Assembly: GCA_008501825.1 (NCBI GenBank)
Contig: QQUA01000017.1
Span: 62,001-126,000, forward strand
From: Planctomycetota bacterium
GTDB taxonomy: Bacteria > Planctomycetota > UBA1135
Direction of reading: 5' to 3'
DNA: 64,000 nt
The notes below the pieces were generated by a model. That model was not told the DNA's origin. It did not search any database and was given only the letters and a program-made list of their open reading frames with translations. Position numbers and translations under genes: made by a program. Below, in pieces: positions 50,042 to 58,287 of this stretch (position 1 is the stretch's first letter; the number at the start of each line of letters is the position of its first letter).

Positions 50042-51385
50042 ATGAAATCAGGAATTGCAACCCTGTGGGCTACCGGTGCGCTCTGCCTTGCCGGTTTCCA
50101 TCCCACCCTTCAGGCTCAAGACAACCTTTTGATCGTCATTGCCGACGACGTTGGGGTTGACATGTTGGAGTGTTATCACGAAGGGTCGGCGGCGCCACCG
50201 ACTCCCACCATCGATGCCCTGGCCGCACGCGGCTTGCTGTTTAGAAATGCGTGGTCGAATCCGGTTTGCTCGCCGACCCGAGCCACCATGATGACCGGAC
50301 GATATGGTTTTCGGACCGGTATCGGTAACGTGGTCAATCCGATCTCCCCGGCCTTGTCGCTGGAAGAATGGACTCTTCCCGAGATTCTGGAGGCTTCCGG
50401 ATCTCCTTACCGAAACGCCAGCTTTGGCAAATGGCATCTTGGGAATAACAGCAACGGGGGAGCCGATGCACCCAACTTGAGCGGTTGGGAGCATTTCTCC
50501 GGCATCCTTGCCGGGGCGCCGCCGAATTATTACTTGTGGCCGAAAACCGTGGACGGGCGCACGGGAATCCAATGGGCTTATGCCACTTCCGACAACGTGA
50601 ACGACGCCTCCCGATGGATCCGAAACCAGTCAGATCCCTGGTTGTGCTGGCTGGCCTTCAATGCACCCCACACTCCCTATCACATCCCACCGGCGGACCT
50701 CCACGATTACGCCTTGCAACCCGGCCCCTTGGCCGCGGCTCAAAATCCGTTGCCCTATTACCAAGCGGCGCTGCAGGCTTTGGACAGCGAATTGAACCGC
50801 TTGTTCGTGGAACTTGGTCGAGAAAGAATGCTGCGAACCAACGTCATTCTGCTCGGGGACAACGGCACCCCATTCCAAGTAACCCAAGCCCCCTTCGATC
50901 CCAACCACGCCAAAGGAACCCTTTACGAGGGAGGTGTGAACGTCCCTCTGATCATGGCCGGCCCTGCGGTTCAAGCCAGGGGAATGGAATGCTCCGCTTT
51001 GGTCAATACCACCGACTTGTTCGCAACGGCTTTGGAGCTTGCCGGCGTGGATTTGGAAAACCAATTACCCGAAGGGTTGATCCACGATTCGGTCAGCGTA
51101 CTTCCCTATTTAACCCATCCGCAGCAGCCTTCAATTCGAGAGACCGTTTTTGCGGAAATCTTTGGGTTGGGGACCAATCCACTTACCGTACCGGCGGGCA
51201 AAACCATACGAGATTCCCGCTTCAAGCTGCTCCGTTTTGATTCCGGCCGGGAAGAATTCTATGACTTGCAGCAAGATCCTTTCGAGCAAGAGAATTTGCT
51301 CCGCAATCTTCCCTTGGGCTTGAACGCCCGCCTCGCCTACCGTCGCTTGAACGACGCCCTCGACAGCCTGCTGAACGATGCTTAG
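50042..51385 (+). CDS. Secreted sulfatase (formylglycine type)
   Basis: A 447-residue exported sulfatase (signal LWATGALCLAGFHPTLQA). The N-terminal DDVGVDML metal-binding Asp pair and VCSPTRATMMTGRYGFRTGIG, the CxPxR formylglycine motif, are followed by FGKWHLG (Lys/His), LGDNGTP near residue 280 and HAKGTLYEGGVNVPLIMAG with the second His/Lys pair. The motif needs a formylglycine-generating enzyme, not seen in the window. Substrate (sulfated polysaccharide or steroid) is unknown. Secretion of sulfatases is common in Planctomycetota. Confidence 0.9.
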   Translation: MKSGIATLWATGALCLAGFHPTLQAQDNLLIVIADDVGVDMLECYHEGSAAPPTPTIDALAARGLLFRNAWSNPVCSPTRATMMTGRYGFRTGIGNVVNPISPALSLEEWTLPEILEASGSPYRNASFGKWHLGNNSNGGADAPNLSGWEHFSGILAGAPPNYYLWPKTVDGRTGIQWAYATSDNVNDASRWIRNQSDPWLCWLAFNAPHTPYHIPPADLHDYALQPGPLAAAQNPLPYYQAALQALDSELNRLFVELGRERMLRTNVILLGDNGTPFQVTQAPFDPNHAKGTLYEGGVNVPLIMAGPAVQARGMECSALVNTTDLFATALELAGVDLENQLPEGLIHDSVSVLPYLTHPQQPSIRETVFAEIFGLGTNPLTVPAGKTIRDSRFKLLRFDSGREEFYDLQQDPFEQENLLRNLPLGLNARLAYRRLNDALDSLLNDA

Positions 51386-51495
51386 GCAATCCATCCGTTT
51401 TCGAGGTAGACTTCGGTTTTGTCTCGCCGGCTTCGAAGCCTGTTTCGAGCGGTCTTGCACAGCTTTCCCTTCAATCACTTCAACCCCAAAACCTC

Positions 51496-52398
51496 ATGCT
51501 TAACTTCGTTTTGTTCGGACTCACGGCTCTCCTGGCTCACGGCGAGCCACAGACTGGAAGCGACCTGCAACTGCATTCCATCAGCAGCGGTGGCATGACC
51601 CGCTATTACCGGATCCACGTTCCGCCCTCCTACCAAGCGGGAGTTCCCACGCCTCTGGTACTTGCTTATCACGGTGGCGGCGGCAATGCCCGGCAATTCG
51701 CCGATTCTTCCAACCTCAACGACGCCTCGGACCGCCACGGCTTTCTCCTCGTGTATCCGGAAGGCACCGGAATTCTAGGAGGGTGGCCTTTTTTCTGGGT
51801 GGAAACTTGGAACGCAGGCGGCTGCTGCGGCTGGGCTCAGGAAAATGACATCGACGACGTCGGCTTCACTCGGGACATGTTGGACGACATTGAATCAAAG
51901 TGGAGCGTCGATCCCAAAGCCGTCTTCGCCACCGGCCACAGTAACGGCGGCATGATGAGTTATCGGCTGGGAATCGAATTGTCCGATCGAATCGTGGCCA
52001 TCGGCCCCAACGCCACCTGCCTGATTTTCAACCAGACGCCGCCGACACCGATTCCGGTCATTGCTTTCCACGGGAAACTGGATTGCAACGTTCCCTTCCA
52101 AGGCGGCCTCGGTTGCGGAATTTCCGGCGTTTCCATGACCAGCCAAACCGACTCCCTAACTCCCTTCATTCAAGTCAACCAAGCCCAAGTCCCGCAAACC
52201 TACGAAGAGCAACGAGGAGATGCTTTCCGCATCGAATTCCCCGCACCGGCCACCGGGGCGGACATCCGCTACTGGTGGATGCGGGATCACGGACACGCTT
52301 GGCCCGGTCATGGATCCGCGATTGGAGATCCATTTAATACCGACATCGACATCAACGAAGAACTTTGGTTGTTCTTCGATCAGCATCGCCGCCCCTAA
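51496..52398 (+). CDS. Secreted esterase of the PHB depolymerase/feruloyl esterase (LpqC) family
   Basis: A 300-residue exported alpha/beta hydrolase (short signal NFVLFGLTALLAHG). Family marks are LVLAYHGGGGNARQF (oxyanion loop), WNAGGCCGWAQENDIDDVGF, the nucleophile elbow FATGHSNGGMMSYRL with Ser, an Asp in FHGKLDCNVP and the His in RDHGHAWPGHG. Enzymes of this family cleave polyhydroxyalkanoates, feruloyl or acetyl esters. It follows the sulfatase on the same strand, so both may work on plant or algal polysaccharides. Confidence 0.86.
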   Translation: MLNFVLFGLTALLAHGEPQTGSDLQLHSISSGGMTRYYRIHVPPSYQAGVPTPLVLAYHGGGGNARQFADSSNLNDASDRHGFLLVYPEGTGILGGWPFFWVETWNAGGCCGWAQENDIDDVGFTRDMLDDIESKWSVDPKAVFATGHSNGGMMSYRLGIELSDRIVAIGPNATCLIFNQTPPTPIPVIAFHGKLDCNVPFQGGLGCGISGVSMTSQTDSLTPFIQVNQAQVPQTYEEQRGDAFRIEFPAPATGADIRYWWMRDHGHAWPGHGSAIGDPFNTDIDINEELWLFFDQHRRP

Positions 52399-52431
52399 AG
52401 GCGGGAGCTGGCCACCAACCCGGCGCTGGAC

Positions 52432-53118
52432 TTAACGTTTCTTCATGGTGATCGCCATTCCGGCGGCGTCCATGTGGACAAATAAAGTTTCCAGCGCCGG
52501 GTTTTCGGTTATCGCCTTCACGAAAGCCGGATTGGGCGCGGGCCGGTTCATGTTGTGTCCCAAGATCAAGCCACCTGGGCGCACTTTCGGAAGACATTTT
52601 TGCAAGTAATCCACATATCCAGGCTTATCGGCGTCGATGAACAAAAGGTCAATGGGCCCCTTCAAGTCCTTGACGGTTTCATGGGCATCGCCCTCAATCA
52701 AAGTCACCATGTTCCAAACTCCAGCCTTCTTGAAATTCGTCCGAGCCCATTCAGCCCTTTCCGGATCGATTTCATGGGTGATCAACCGGCCGCCGGTCCG
52801 GTGCAAACCCAGGCACATCCAAATCCCGGAATAGCCGTTAGAGGTTCCGATTTCCACCACCGTTTTGGCGCCGGAGCTTTCGATCAGCAGGCGAAGCAAC
52901 CTCCCGTCGTTTTCCGGAACGTTCATGTGGCCGCGGCGATCCTGGTCCAAAGATTGGAGCACCTTCAGAACCTGGGTTTCAAATTCATCTTTCGGCATGG
53001 GCGGCTTTTCCAAACTTTCCTGCGCCGAGAACCGGCCGAAAACTGGAAGCGAAAGCAAAATCAAAGCCAGCAGGGCGGCCAGGGGAATCCACGGAAAGCG
53101 GCGAAGCATGGGCATCAA
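52432..53118 (-). CDS. O-methyltransferase with an N-terminal membrane anchor
   Basis: A 228-residue class I SAM methyltransferase of the catechol/caffeoyl-CoA O-methyltransferase type. It has VVEIGTSNGYSGIWMCLGL (motif I), RLITHEIDPERAEWARTNF (II), and PIDLLFIDADKPGYVDYLQ (III, Asp that binds metal). The first 30 residues are a basic start and a hydrophobic helix (WIPLAALLALILLSLPVFG), which would anchor or export the protein; SAM would then not be available if exported, so an inner-membrane anchor with a cytoplasmic domain is more plausible. Substrate unknown. Confidence 0.8.
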   Translation of the reverse strand: MMPMLRRFPWIPLAALLALILLSLPVFGRFSAQESLEKPPMPKDEFETQVLKVLQSLDQDRRGHMNVPENDGRLLRLLIESSGAKTVVEIGTSNGYSGIWMCLGLHRTGGRLITHEIDPERAEWARTNFKKAGVWNMVTLIEGDAHETVKDLKGPIDLLFIDADKPGYVDYLQKCLPKVRPGGLILGHNMNRPAPNPAFVKAITENPALETLFVHMDAAGMAITMKKR

Positions 53119-53149
53119 CCTCCAGAGCCCAGCCTAGCCTGAATTCGAT

Positions 53150-54169
53150 TCAAAGGCGAGCGGTTTCGCCTTTGCGAACCTCGGCTAGAGCCGCGGCAAA
53201 TCGCCGCACGATGTCTCCAGCCGGTTCAATTTGCCCCACCCCGGCAACGCTTTTGCCGGCTTGGAAAACATCCTTATAACTAAGGCCTCGTTTCATGCCT
53301 CGCTTCAGGGTGTACAAAGACCGCAAGGCATAGATCGTCCGCATCCAATGTTTGGTTTTGCGGCCTTTCAACATCAAGCGGGCGACCGGCCCGGCCTTGG
53401 TCCCGTGTTTTTGGACTTGGGGGGAATTGATGACCGCAACCGGAACTCCGCTGATTCTTTCGGTAAGCACGATGTCATCTTCCCCGGCCTGGACAATGGC
53501 TTCCCGATAGTTTTGGTGAACGTCGCACTCCGGCGTAGCGATAAACCGGGTTCCCATTTGAACCCCGGCATAACCCAAATCCAACGCTTGAAGAAAAGCG
53601 GTTTCATCGCCGATTCCGCCAGCACAAACCAACGGCAGGCCGAGATCCTCGAGTTCCGCCACCAATTCGGCCGGGGTCTTGCGGCCGGCGTGGCCGCCGG
53701 CTCGAGAGTTCACGCAAATGAGGCCGTCCACTCCACAGTCCACGGCTTTGTCCGCCCACTTGCGCTCGGTCACGTCGTGATAAACCACGCCGCCGGCTTG
53801 ATGCACCTTTTCCACCACCCAGGTGGGATTGCCGAGAGCGGTGACGAAGAACCGCACTCCCTCTTCCAAAGCTTCATCCACCCAGCGCCGCATGCGTTCT
53901 TCGTAGATGCGACTGGTTTTTTCGACGATGACGTTGAACCCGATCGGTTTCGCGGTGAGCTCCCGAATACGCTGCAACCCCTTGCGAAACTCATAGCCAT
54001 AAACGTAAACCAACGACAACGGCTGGACGATGCCAATGCCACCGGCCTCACTGACCGCCGCAATCAGTTCCGGATTGCTGCACGGATACATGGCCCCGCA
54101 AATCATCGGGACTTCGATGCCGGCTTGGCGGGTAAAGTCGGTTTGTAGGGCCGGATTGGTTTCGGTCAT
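53150..54169 (-). CDS. Nitronate monooxygenase (2-nitropropane dioxygenase family)
   Basis: A 339-residue FMN-dependent TIM-barrel enzyme. Marks are [24 protein letters not shown], the [13 protein letters not shown] loop with the conserved His region, [31 protein letters not shown] (FMN phosphate binding). Such enzymes oxidise alkyl nitronates such as propionate-3-nitronate, but many members are uncharacterised oxidoreductases. It overlaps the DUF4442 gene by ATGA and so is likely co-transcribed with it. Confidence 0.87.
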   Translation of the reverse strand: MTETNPALQTDFTRQAGIEVPMICGAMYPCSNPELIAAVSEAGGIGIVQPLSLVYVYGYEFRKGLQRIRELTAKPIGFNVIVEKTSRIYEERMRRWVDEALEEGVRFFVTALGNPTWVVEKVHQAGGVVYHDVTERKWADKAVDCGVDGLICVNSRAGGHAGRKTPAELVAELEDLGLPLVCAGGIGDETAFLQALDLGYAGVQMGTRFIATPECDVHQNYREAIVQAGEDDIVLTERISGVPVAVINSPQVQKHGTKAGPVARLMLKGRKTKHWMRTIYALRSLYTLKRGMKRGLSYKDVFQAGKSVAGVGQIEPAGDIVRRFAAALAEVRKGETARL

Positions 54170-54636
54170 GACGCTTTCTTCGGTTCCAACAACCAGCGGG
54201 CGGTGACCCGGGCAACTTCATCCCCGGCCGAATCCGAAATGACCGAAATCACCTGGTGCTCTTCGGTCTCCTGAACTTCGGGACAAGGGCAACGGCACTC
54301 CGCCCGAAGGGTGCCGCGAGCTTTTTTGAGATATTCAATGGACAGCCCGACGACGATACCACGAACCGTAGGTGGCAGGCCGGCAAACATGGCCAGGCCG
54401 CTAACCAGCTCCCCGAGGTTGATCAAAGCAATGGCGTGGACGGACTGCAAATGATTCCGCACCCGCCTCCGATCAGCCATCTCCACGGCCGCGTAGCCTG
54501 GACCTAAGTCCTTTACTTGCGGACGGATAGACCCAGAGTACGGGACCGTGAAGGAGATCGCCCGACTAAACAGCCAGGCGCCCGCCGGCAATTTTTGGAA
54601 ACGGTTCCATTGGGCCAGGATGGGAGAGCTTTGCAT
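54166..54636 (-). CDS. DUF4442 hotdog-fold protein
   Basis: A 156-residue protein with the DUF4442 pattern: [19 protein letters not shown], the [26 protein letters not shown] (helix following the NHLxSVHA motif), and a C-terminal beta set. DUF4442 belongs to the hotdog thioesterase-like clan and may act on acyl-CoA or acyl-ACP. It lies 50 bases downstream of the MITE-like element, whose insertion separates it from the outer-membrane gene. Confidence 0.8.
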   Translation of the reverse strand: MQSSPILAQWNRFQKLPAGAWLFSRAISFTVPYSGSIRPQVKDLGPGYAAVEMADRRRVRNHLQSVHAIALINLGELVSGLAMFAGLPPTVRGIVVGLSIEYLKKARGTLRAECRCPCPEVQETEEHQVISVISDSAGDEVARVTARWLLEPKKAS

Positions 54637-54685
54637 GGCAACTTAACGATGTTAACAGGTTCCTCAAGCTTGCCAACCTCCAACG

Positions 54686-54835
54686 AAACTGGCCCAGTCC
54701 ATTGGAGGTTTCGCCACCAAGATGGATTGCGGGCCCCGCTCCCCTCGTTACGGAGGGTTAAATCCTTAGTTTTCGACCACGAAGCTGGGTCAACAGGCCG
54801 ATTGAAACCGACCTCCAATAGACTGGGCCAGCTTT
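54686..54835. mobile_element. 150-bp MITE-like element with ends related to the 29.4-kb IS
   Basis: Inverted ends of about 24 bp (left at 54686-54710, right at 54811-54835) differ from each other at two or so positions and from the IS ends at about three (all begin AAACTGGCCCAG or close). The interior of roughly 100 bases has no gene and no clear similarity to the IS interior. It sits one base after the stop of the outer-membrane protein gene, echoing the IS position at another stop codon. Confidence 0.72.
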
Positions 54836-54836
54836 T

Positions 54837-55403
54837 CTAGAACCAGAAGCCCATGCCCAAAAACAAGCCCAATCGCTGGTAATCGTCCGCGGCAATGAAA
54901 TCCGCCGAGAAATCCAATGCGATGTGCTCGCTCAATCCCAGGGGCCACCAAATGAAACCGGCACCCAGATTGACCGCCGGTTCGGTTTCATCCCGGGCAC
55001 CGCTATCGATCACCAGGAATCCCGCCCGAGCTTCGCCGTAAAAGGCGGAAGGGGTCCGATCCGTGGGAGTCAAAAGGTAATAGCGCAGCCCCCCGAATCC
55101 CCCCAAATTGGTGGTGTCTGTGCCGTTGGTATCCCGATGCCCGACTTGGAAAGCTCCGTTGACTTCCAAGTTGTCGTTCAGGAGAAAACCGTACTCGCCC
55201 TCAAACTCCAGGCGATCCGTTTCCACGTTAGAAACTTCGTTGTCGGTTTCCGAATAGCCAAGAGAGATTAGGGCATGTTGGGTCCCCACCCCCCACGAAG
55301 TGGAACGGGCCGGAGTGCCTTCGGCACCACCGTTTTGTTGCAACTGGCACGCCGGCGCAACTGCCAACAGGCCAAAAAGCAGAAGGTGATTTCGGAAACG
55401 CAT
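54837..55403 (-). CDS. Outer-membrane beta-barrel-like protein
   Basis: A 188-residue protein with a signal peptide ending in VAPACQ (perhaps a lipobox). The mature part is a chain of alternating strands (ISLGYSETDNEVSNVETD, RLEFEGEYGFLLNDNLEVNG, AFYGEARAGFLVID) and ends with LFLGMGFWF, the aromatic C-terminal signature of outer-membrane barrels. The last two bases of the MITE-like element are next to its stop codon. It follows the acyl-CoA synthetase gene by seven bases. Confidence 0.68.
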   Translation of the reverse strand: MRFRNHLLLFGLLAVAPACQLQQNGGAEGTPARSTSWGVGTQHALISLGYSETDNEVSNVETDRLEFEGEYGFLLNDNLEVNGAFQVGHRDTNGTDTTNLGGFGGLRYYLLTPTDRTPSAFYGEARAGFLVIDSGARDETEPAVNLGAGFIWWPLGLSEHIALDFSADFIAADDYQRLGLFLGMGFWF

Positions 55404-55410
55404 GACGCCT

Positions 55411-57645
55411 CTAGGGTTCCTTGACTTTTTCCTTACGAACGCTCTTCCGTTTGGAAGCAGCTTTCTTCACGGTTTTTCGGGTGGCCTTCCGTTGGGAAGT
55501 CTCCCGAATCGGGGTCGCCGAGCTGCGCTTCGGCTTGGGGCTTGAGGATAGCGAAAGCCGAGCCCGGCAGTCGAGCGTGGCGGAAAGTCCCTTTTCCCAG
55601 CCGGCCAAATAAGGATTCAGATCCAGTTCCAGAATTTCCGGAATGTCGCTCAACATGCGGCTCAATCGTAGAAGGACGGAAACCAATTCTTGGCGATCCA
55701 CCGGCGGCGCGCCACGCACTCCGTCCAACATGGCCTGAGCCCGAATTCCGTAAACCATCTCCTGGGCGTCGGTCGGACTCAGAGGATGCAGGCGAAAAAC
55801 GACGTCCTTAAACACTTCCACGTGAATGCCGCCGACGCCGAAGGCCAGCATGCGACCCAATTGCTGATCGGTGGCCGCTCCGAAAAAGACTTCCAAACCT
55901 TGATTCCGAAATGGTTGCACCTGCACCTTCATTTCCGGATCCAAGGGTCGAAAGCGTTGTTCCAAAGTCTCCCAAGCTTCTAAAAGCTCATCGGAACCGC
56001 GAATATCCAACAAGACGCCCCCCTTGTCGCTCTTGTGTTCCAATCCTTCCACCATGGCCTTCAAAGCCACCGGCCAACCCAGTTTTCCCGCCGCCTCCAA
56101 GGCTTCACTGGCCCGGGTGACCAGGAAGCTGGGAACCGTGGGAATGCCGTAAGCCTGAAGGATTTGTTCCATCTCCATGGCTTTGGGGGAATCTCTCCGG
56201 TCGGCGATCACCGCTTCCACTACCTTGCGAGCCTTGGCTTTGCGTACCTGGAAGCGGGGCGGAGGATCATCGGGACGATCCCGCAATTCCGCCAATCGCC
56301 ACAGGCCTTGAAGCGCCCGGGCGGCTTCTTCGGGAAAGCGGTAATTCGGCACCCCCCCTTCCCGCAGGATGTCCAAGGCCACGGCTCCCTGTTCCTTGCC
56401 GAGCAAACAAGCCACCAAGGGTTTTTGGGTCCGAGACGCCCGCTTGGCAAACACCCTGGCCACGGCGGCGGAATCGATCATCACCGGAGAAACGAAGATG
56501 GCCAGCACCATGTCCACGTTGCGGTCGGCGATCAAGGCTCCAAGAGCTTTATCGAAGCGCTGGGCATCGGCGCTGGCAATCAGATCCACCGGGTTCCGGG
56601 TAGAAGCCTCCGGAGGCAAATGCGGCTTCATCTTGGACAGGGTGCTGGCCTGCAAATCCGCCATTTCCAGCCCTTCCGCCACGCAGGCATCGGTAGCCAA
56701 AATCGCCGGTCCGCCGGCGTTGGTGACGATCGCCACCCGCTTTCCTTTGGGCAGTTTGCCGGTTTGGGCAGCGACGGCGTGAATGAAGAGGTCCTTCATG
56801 TCCGCCACCCGAAGCACTCCGCATTGAGCCAGCAAGCTGTCGACCGCCGCCTCGCTGCCGGCCAGGGATCCGGTGTGGGAAATGGCCGCCTGAGCCCCCC
56901 GGGCGGATCTTCCGGATTTCACCACCAGGACCGGTTTCTGCCGTGAAACCCGCCGGGCGACTTCCATGAAGCGCTCCGGATCTCCAAAGGCTTCCAAATA
57001 CAAAAGGATTTGCTCGGTGCGAGGGTCTTGGTCCCAATACTCGAGCAGATCGGGGGGATCCACGTCCGCGCGGTTGCCGATGCTGGCAAACATGCTCAAC
57101 CCCAAGCCCAGCATTTTGGCGTCGGCCAAGATGGCCTCTCCCAAAGCTCCGGATTGAGACAGGAAGGCCGCCCCACCGGCTTGCGGGGTGGCGTTGGCGA
57201 AACTGGCGTTCAGGGAAATTTCCGGATCGGTGTTTAAAACCCCCATGCAGTTCGGGCCGATCAAACGCATGTTGTGCTTCTGGCACAAGGCGACCAGATC
57301 GTTTTGCCGATCGACGCCGGCGCCACCGACTTCGGCGAAGCCGGCGGAAATCACCACCAAACCCTTCACCCCTTTGCGGGCGCAATCGCGAGCCGCTTCC
57401 AACACCAGAGCACTGGGGACCACGATCACGGCCAAATCCACCGGCCCGGGAATGGCGGTGACCTTTGGGAAGCAGTGCATGGAATGAACCACGCCAGCAC
57501 TAGGGTTCACCGGATAAACCGGCCCGTTAAAGCCGCCCTCCACCAGATTGGCCACGATCTCATGGCCGATTTGATGAGGGCGCCGGCTGGCACCGACCAC
57601 GGCAACCGACCGCGGGCGGAAGATGGCATCCAGAGAATTGCTCAT
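55411..57645 (-). CDS. ADP-forming acyl-CoA synthetase with Lys/Arg-rich tail
   Basis: About 744 residues, one polypeptide holding the alpha and beta parts: a CoA-binding domain (SVAVVGASRRPHQIGHEIV), succinyl-CoA-ligase-like domains with the phosphohistidine region AAISHTGSLAGSEAA, and an ATP-grasp domain (AYGIPTVPSFLVTRASEAL; GWPVALKAMVEGLEHKSDKGG). It makes ATP from acyl-CoA plus ADP and phosphate. The last 42 residues are highly basic (RETSQRKATRKTVKKAASKR), unlike the family. The ATG at 57645 overlaps the lipB stop (ATGA). A longer frame is a basic extension without homology. Confidence 0.88.
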   Translation of the reverse strand: MSNSLDAIFRPRSVAVVGASRRPHQIGHEIVANLVEGGFNGPVYPVNPSAGVVHSMHCFPKVTAIPGPVDLAVIVVPSALVLEAARDCARKGVKGLVVISAGFAEVGGAGVDRQNDLVALCQKHNMRLIGPNCMGVLNTDPEISLNASFANATPQAGGAAFLSQSGALGEAILADAKMLGLGLSMFASIGNRADVDPPDLLEYWDQDPRTEQILLYLEAFGDPERFMEVARRVSRQKPVLVVKSGRSARGAQAAISHTGSLAGSEAAVDSLLAQCGVLRVADMKDLFIHAVAAQTGKLPKGKRVAIVTNAGGPAILATDACVAEGLEMADLQASTLSKMKPHLPPEASTRNPVDLIASADAQRFDKALGALIADRNVDMVLAIFVSPVMIDSAAVARVFAKRASRTQKPLVACLLGKEQGAVALDILREGGVPNYRFPEEAARALQGLWRLAELRDRPDDPPPRFQVRKAKARKVVEAVIADRRDSPKAMEMEQILQAYGIPTVPSFLVTRASEALEAAGKLGWPVALKAMVEGLEHKSDKGGVLLDIRGSDELLEAWETLEQRFRPLDPEMKVQVQPFRNQGLEVFFGAATDQQLGRMLAFGVGGIHVEVFKDVVFRLHPLSPTDAQEMVYGIRAQAMLDGVRGAPPVDRQELVSVLLRLSRMLSDIPEILELDLNPYLAGWEKGLSATLDCRARLSLSSSPKPKRSSATPIRETSQRKATRKTVKKAASKRKSVRKEKVKEP

Positions 57646-58274
57646 GCGCGCAGAATGTGTTCGAGGCGGGCGGCCAATTCGGCTTTGACTTCCTCCAAAG
57701 CTGGAGGATGGGCCAATTCTTCGGCCATGGAAGTCATCCAATCGGGATTCAAGCCGCAGGGATCGAAACGCTGAAACCAGCTCAAATCGGTGCTGACGTT
57801 CAACGCTACTCCGTGGTAGGTCACCCAGCGCCGGACGGCCACCCCAAGGGAGGCGATTTTGCGTCCCGAAACCCAACAACCGGTGTTGCGCGGATCGCGC
57901 TCTCCGGCGAGTCCGAAGCGGCGGACGGTTTCGATCAGGGCCTGTTCCAAGGCGTGCAAGTAGGCGTGCAAGTCTCGGGCTTTTCCCTGCAGTTGAACCA
58001 GCGGATAGGCCACCACTTGGCCCGGGCCGTGATAGGTGGCTTTCCCGCCGCGACTGACTTCGTATACCGGGATCTCCAAGTGCCGGTAGGCGGACACCGA
58101 AGCCCCACGCCCTACTGTGATCACCGGCTCAAATTCAGCCAGCAATAGCCGGTCCGGTTCACCGGCTTGGGCCGCTCTGGCGTCTACCCATTGCAGCATG
58201 CGCTCGGTAACTTCGGCGTAATCCGCCCGCCCCAAATCGAGAGTTTCGAACTGGGCGGCGGAAGAAAAAGCCAT
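57642..58274 (-). CDS. lipB: Octanoyltransferase
   Basis: A 210-residue LipB that moves octanoate from acyl carrier protein to lipoyl domains. Conserved RGGKATYHGPGQVVAYPLVQL, GRKIASLGVAVRRWVTYHG (catalytic Lys) and WFQRFDPCGL (catalytic Cys) are present. ATG 58274 was chosen; the frame reaches 18 codons further upstream into a non-conserved region. It overlaps the acyl-CoA synthetase by ATGA and follows lpd by 13 bases, so it supplies the octanoyl group that lipA at 20.9 kb converts. Confidence 0.94.
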   Translation of the reverse strand: MAFSSAAQFETLDLGRADYAEVTERMLQWVDARAAQAGEPDRLLLAEFEPVITVGRGASVSAYRHLEIPVYEVSRGGKATYHGPGQVVAYPLVQLQGKARDLHAYLHALEQALIETVRRFGLAGERDPRNTGCWVSGRKIASLGVAVRRWVTYHGVALNVSTDLSWFQRFDPCGLNPDWMTSMAEELAHPPALEEVKAELAARLEHILRA

Positions 58275-58287
58275 CGGCCCGGAGCTT

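Noticed and set aside
51428..51439. A 12-base palindrome GGCTTCGAAGCC upstream of the esterase gene
   Set aside because: Short and likely chance; no repeat of it or link to a promoter was found.
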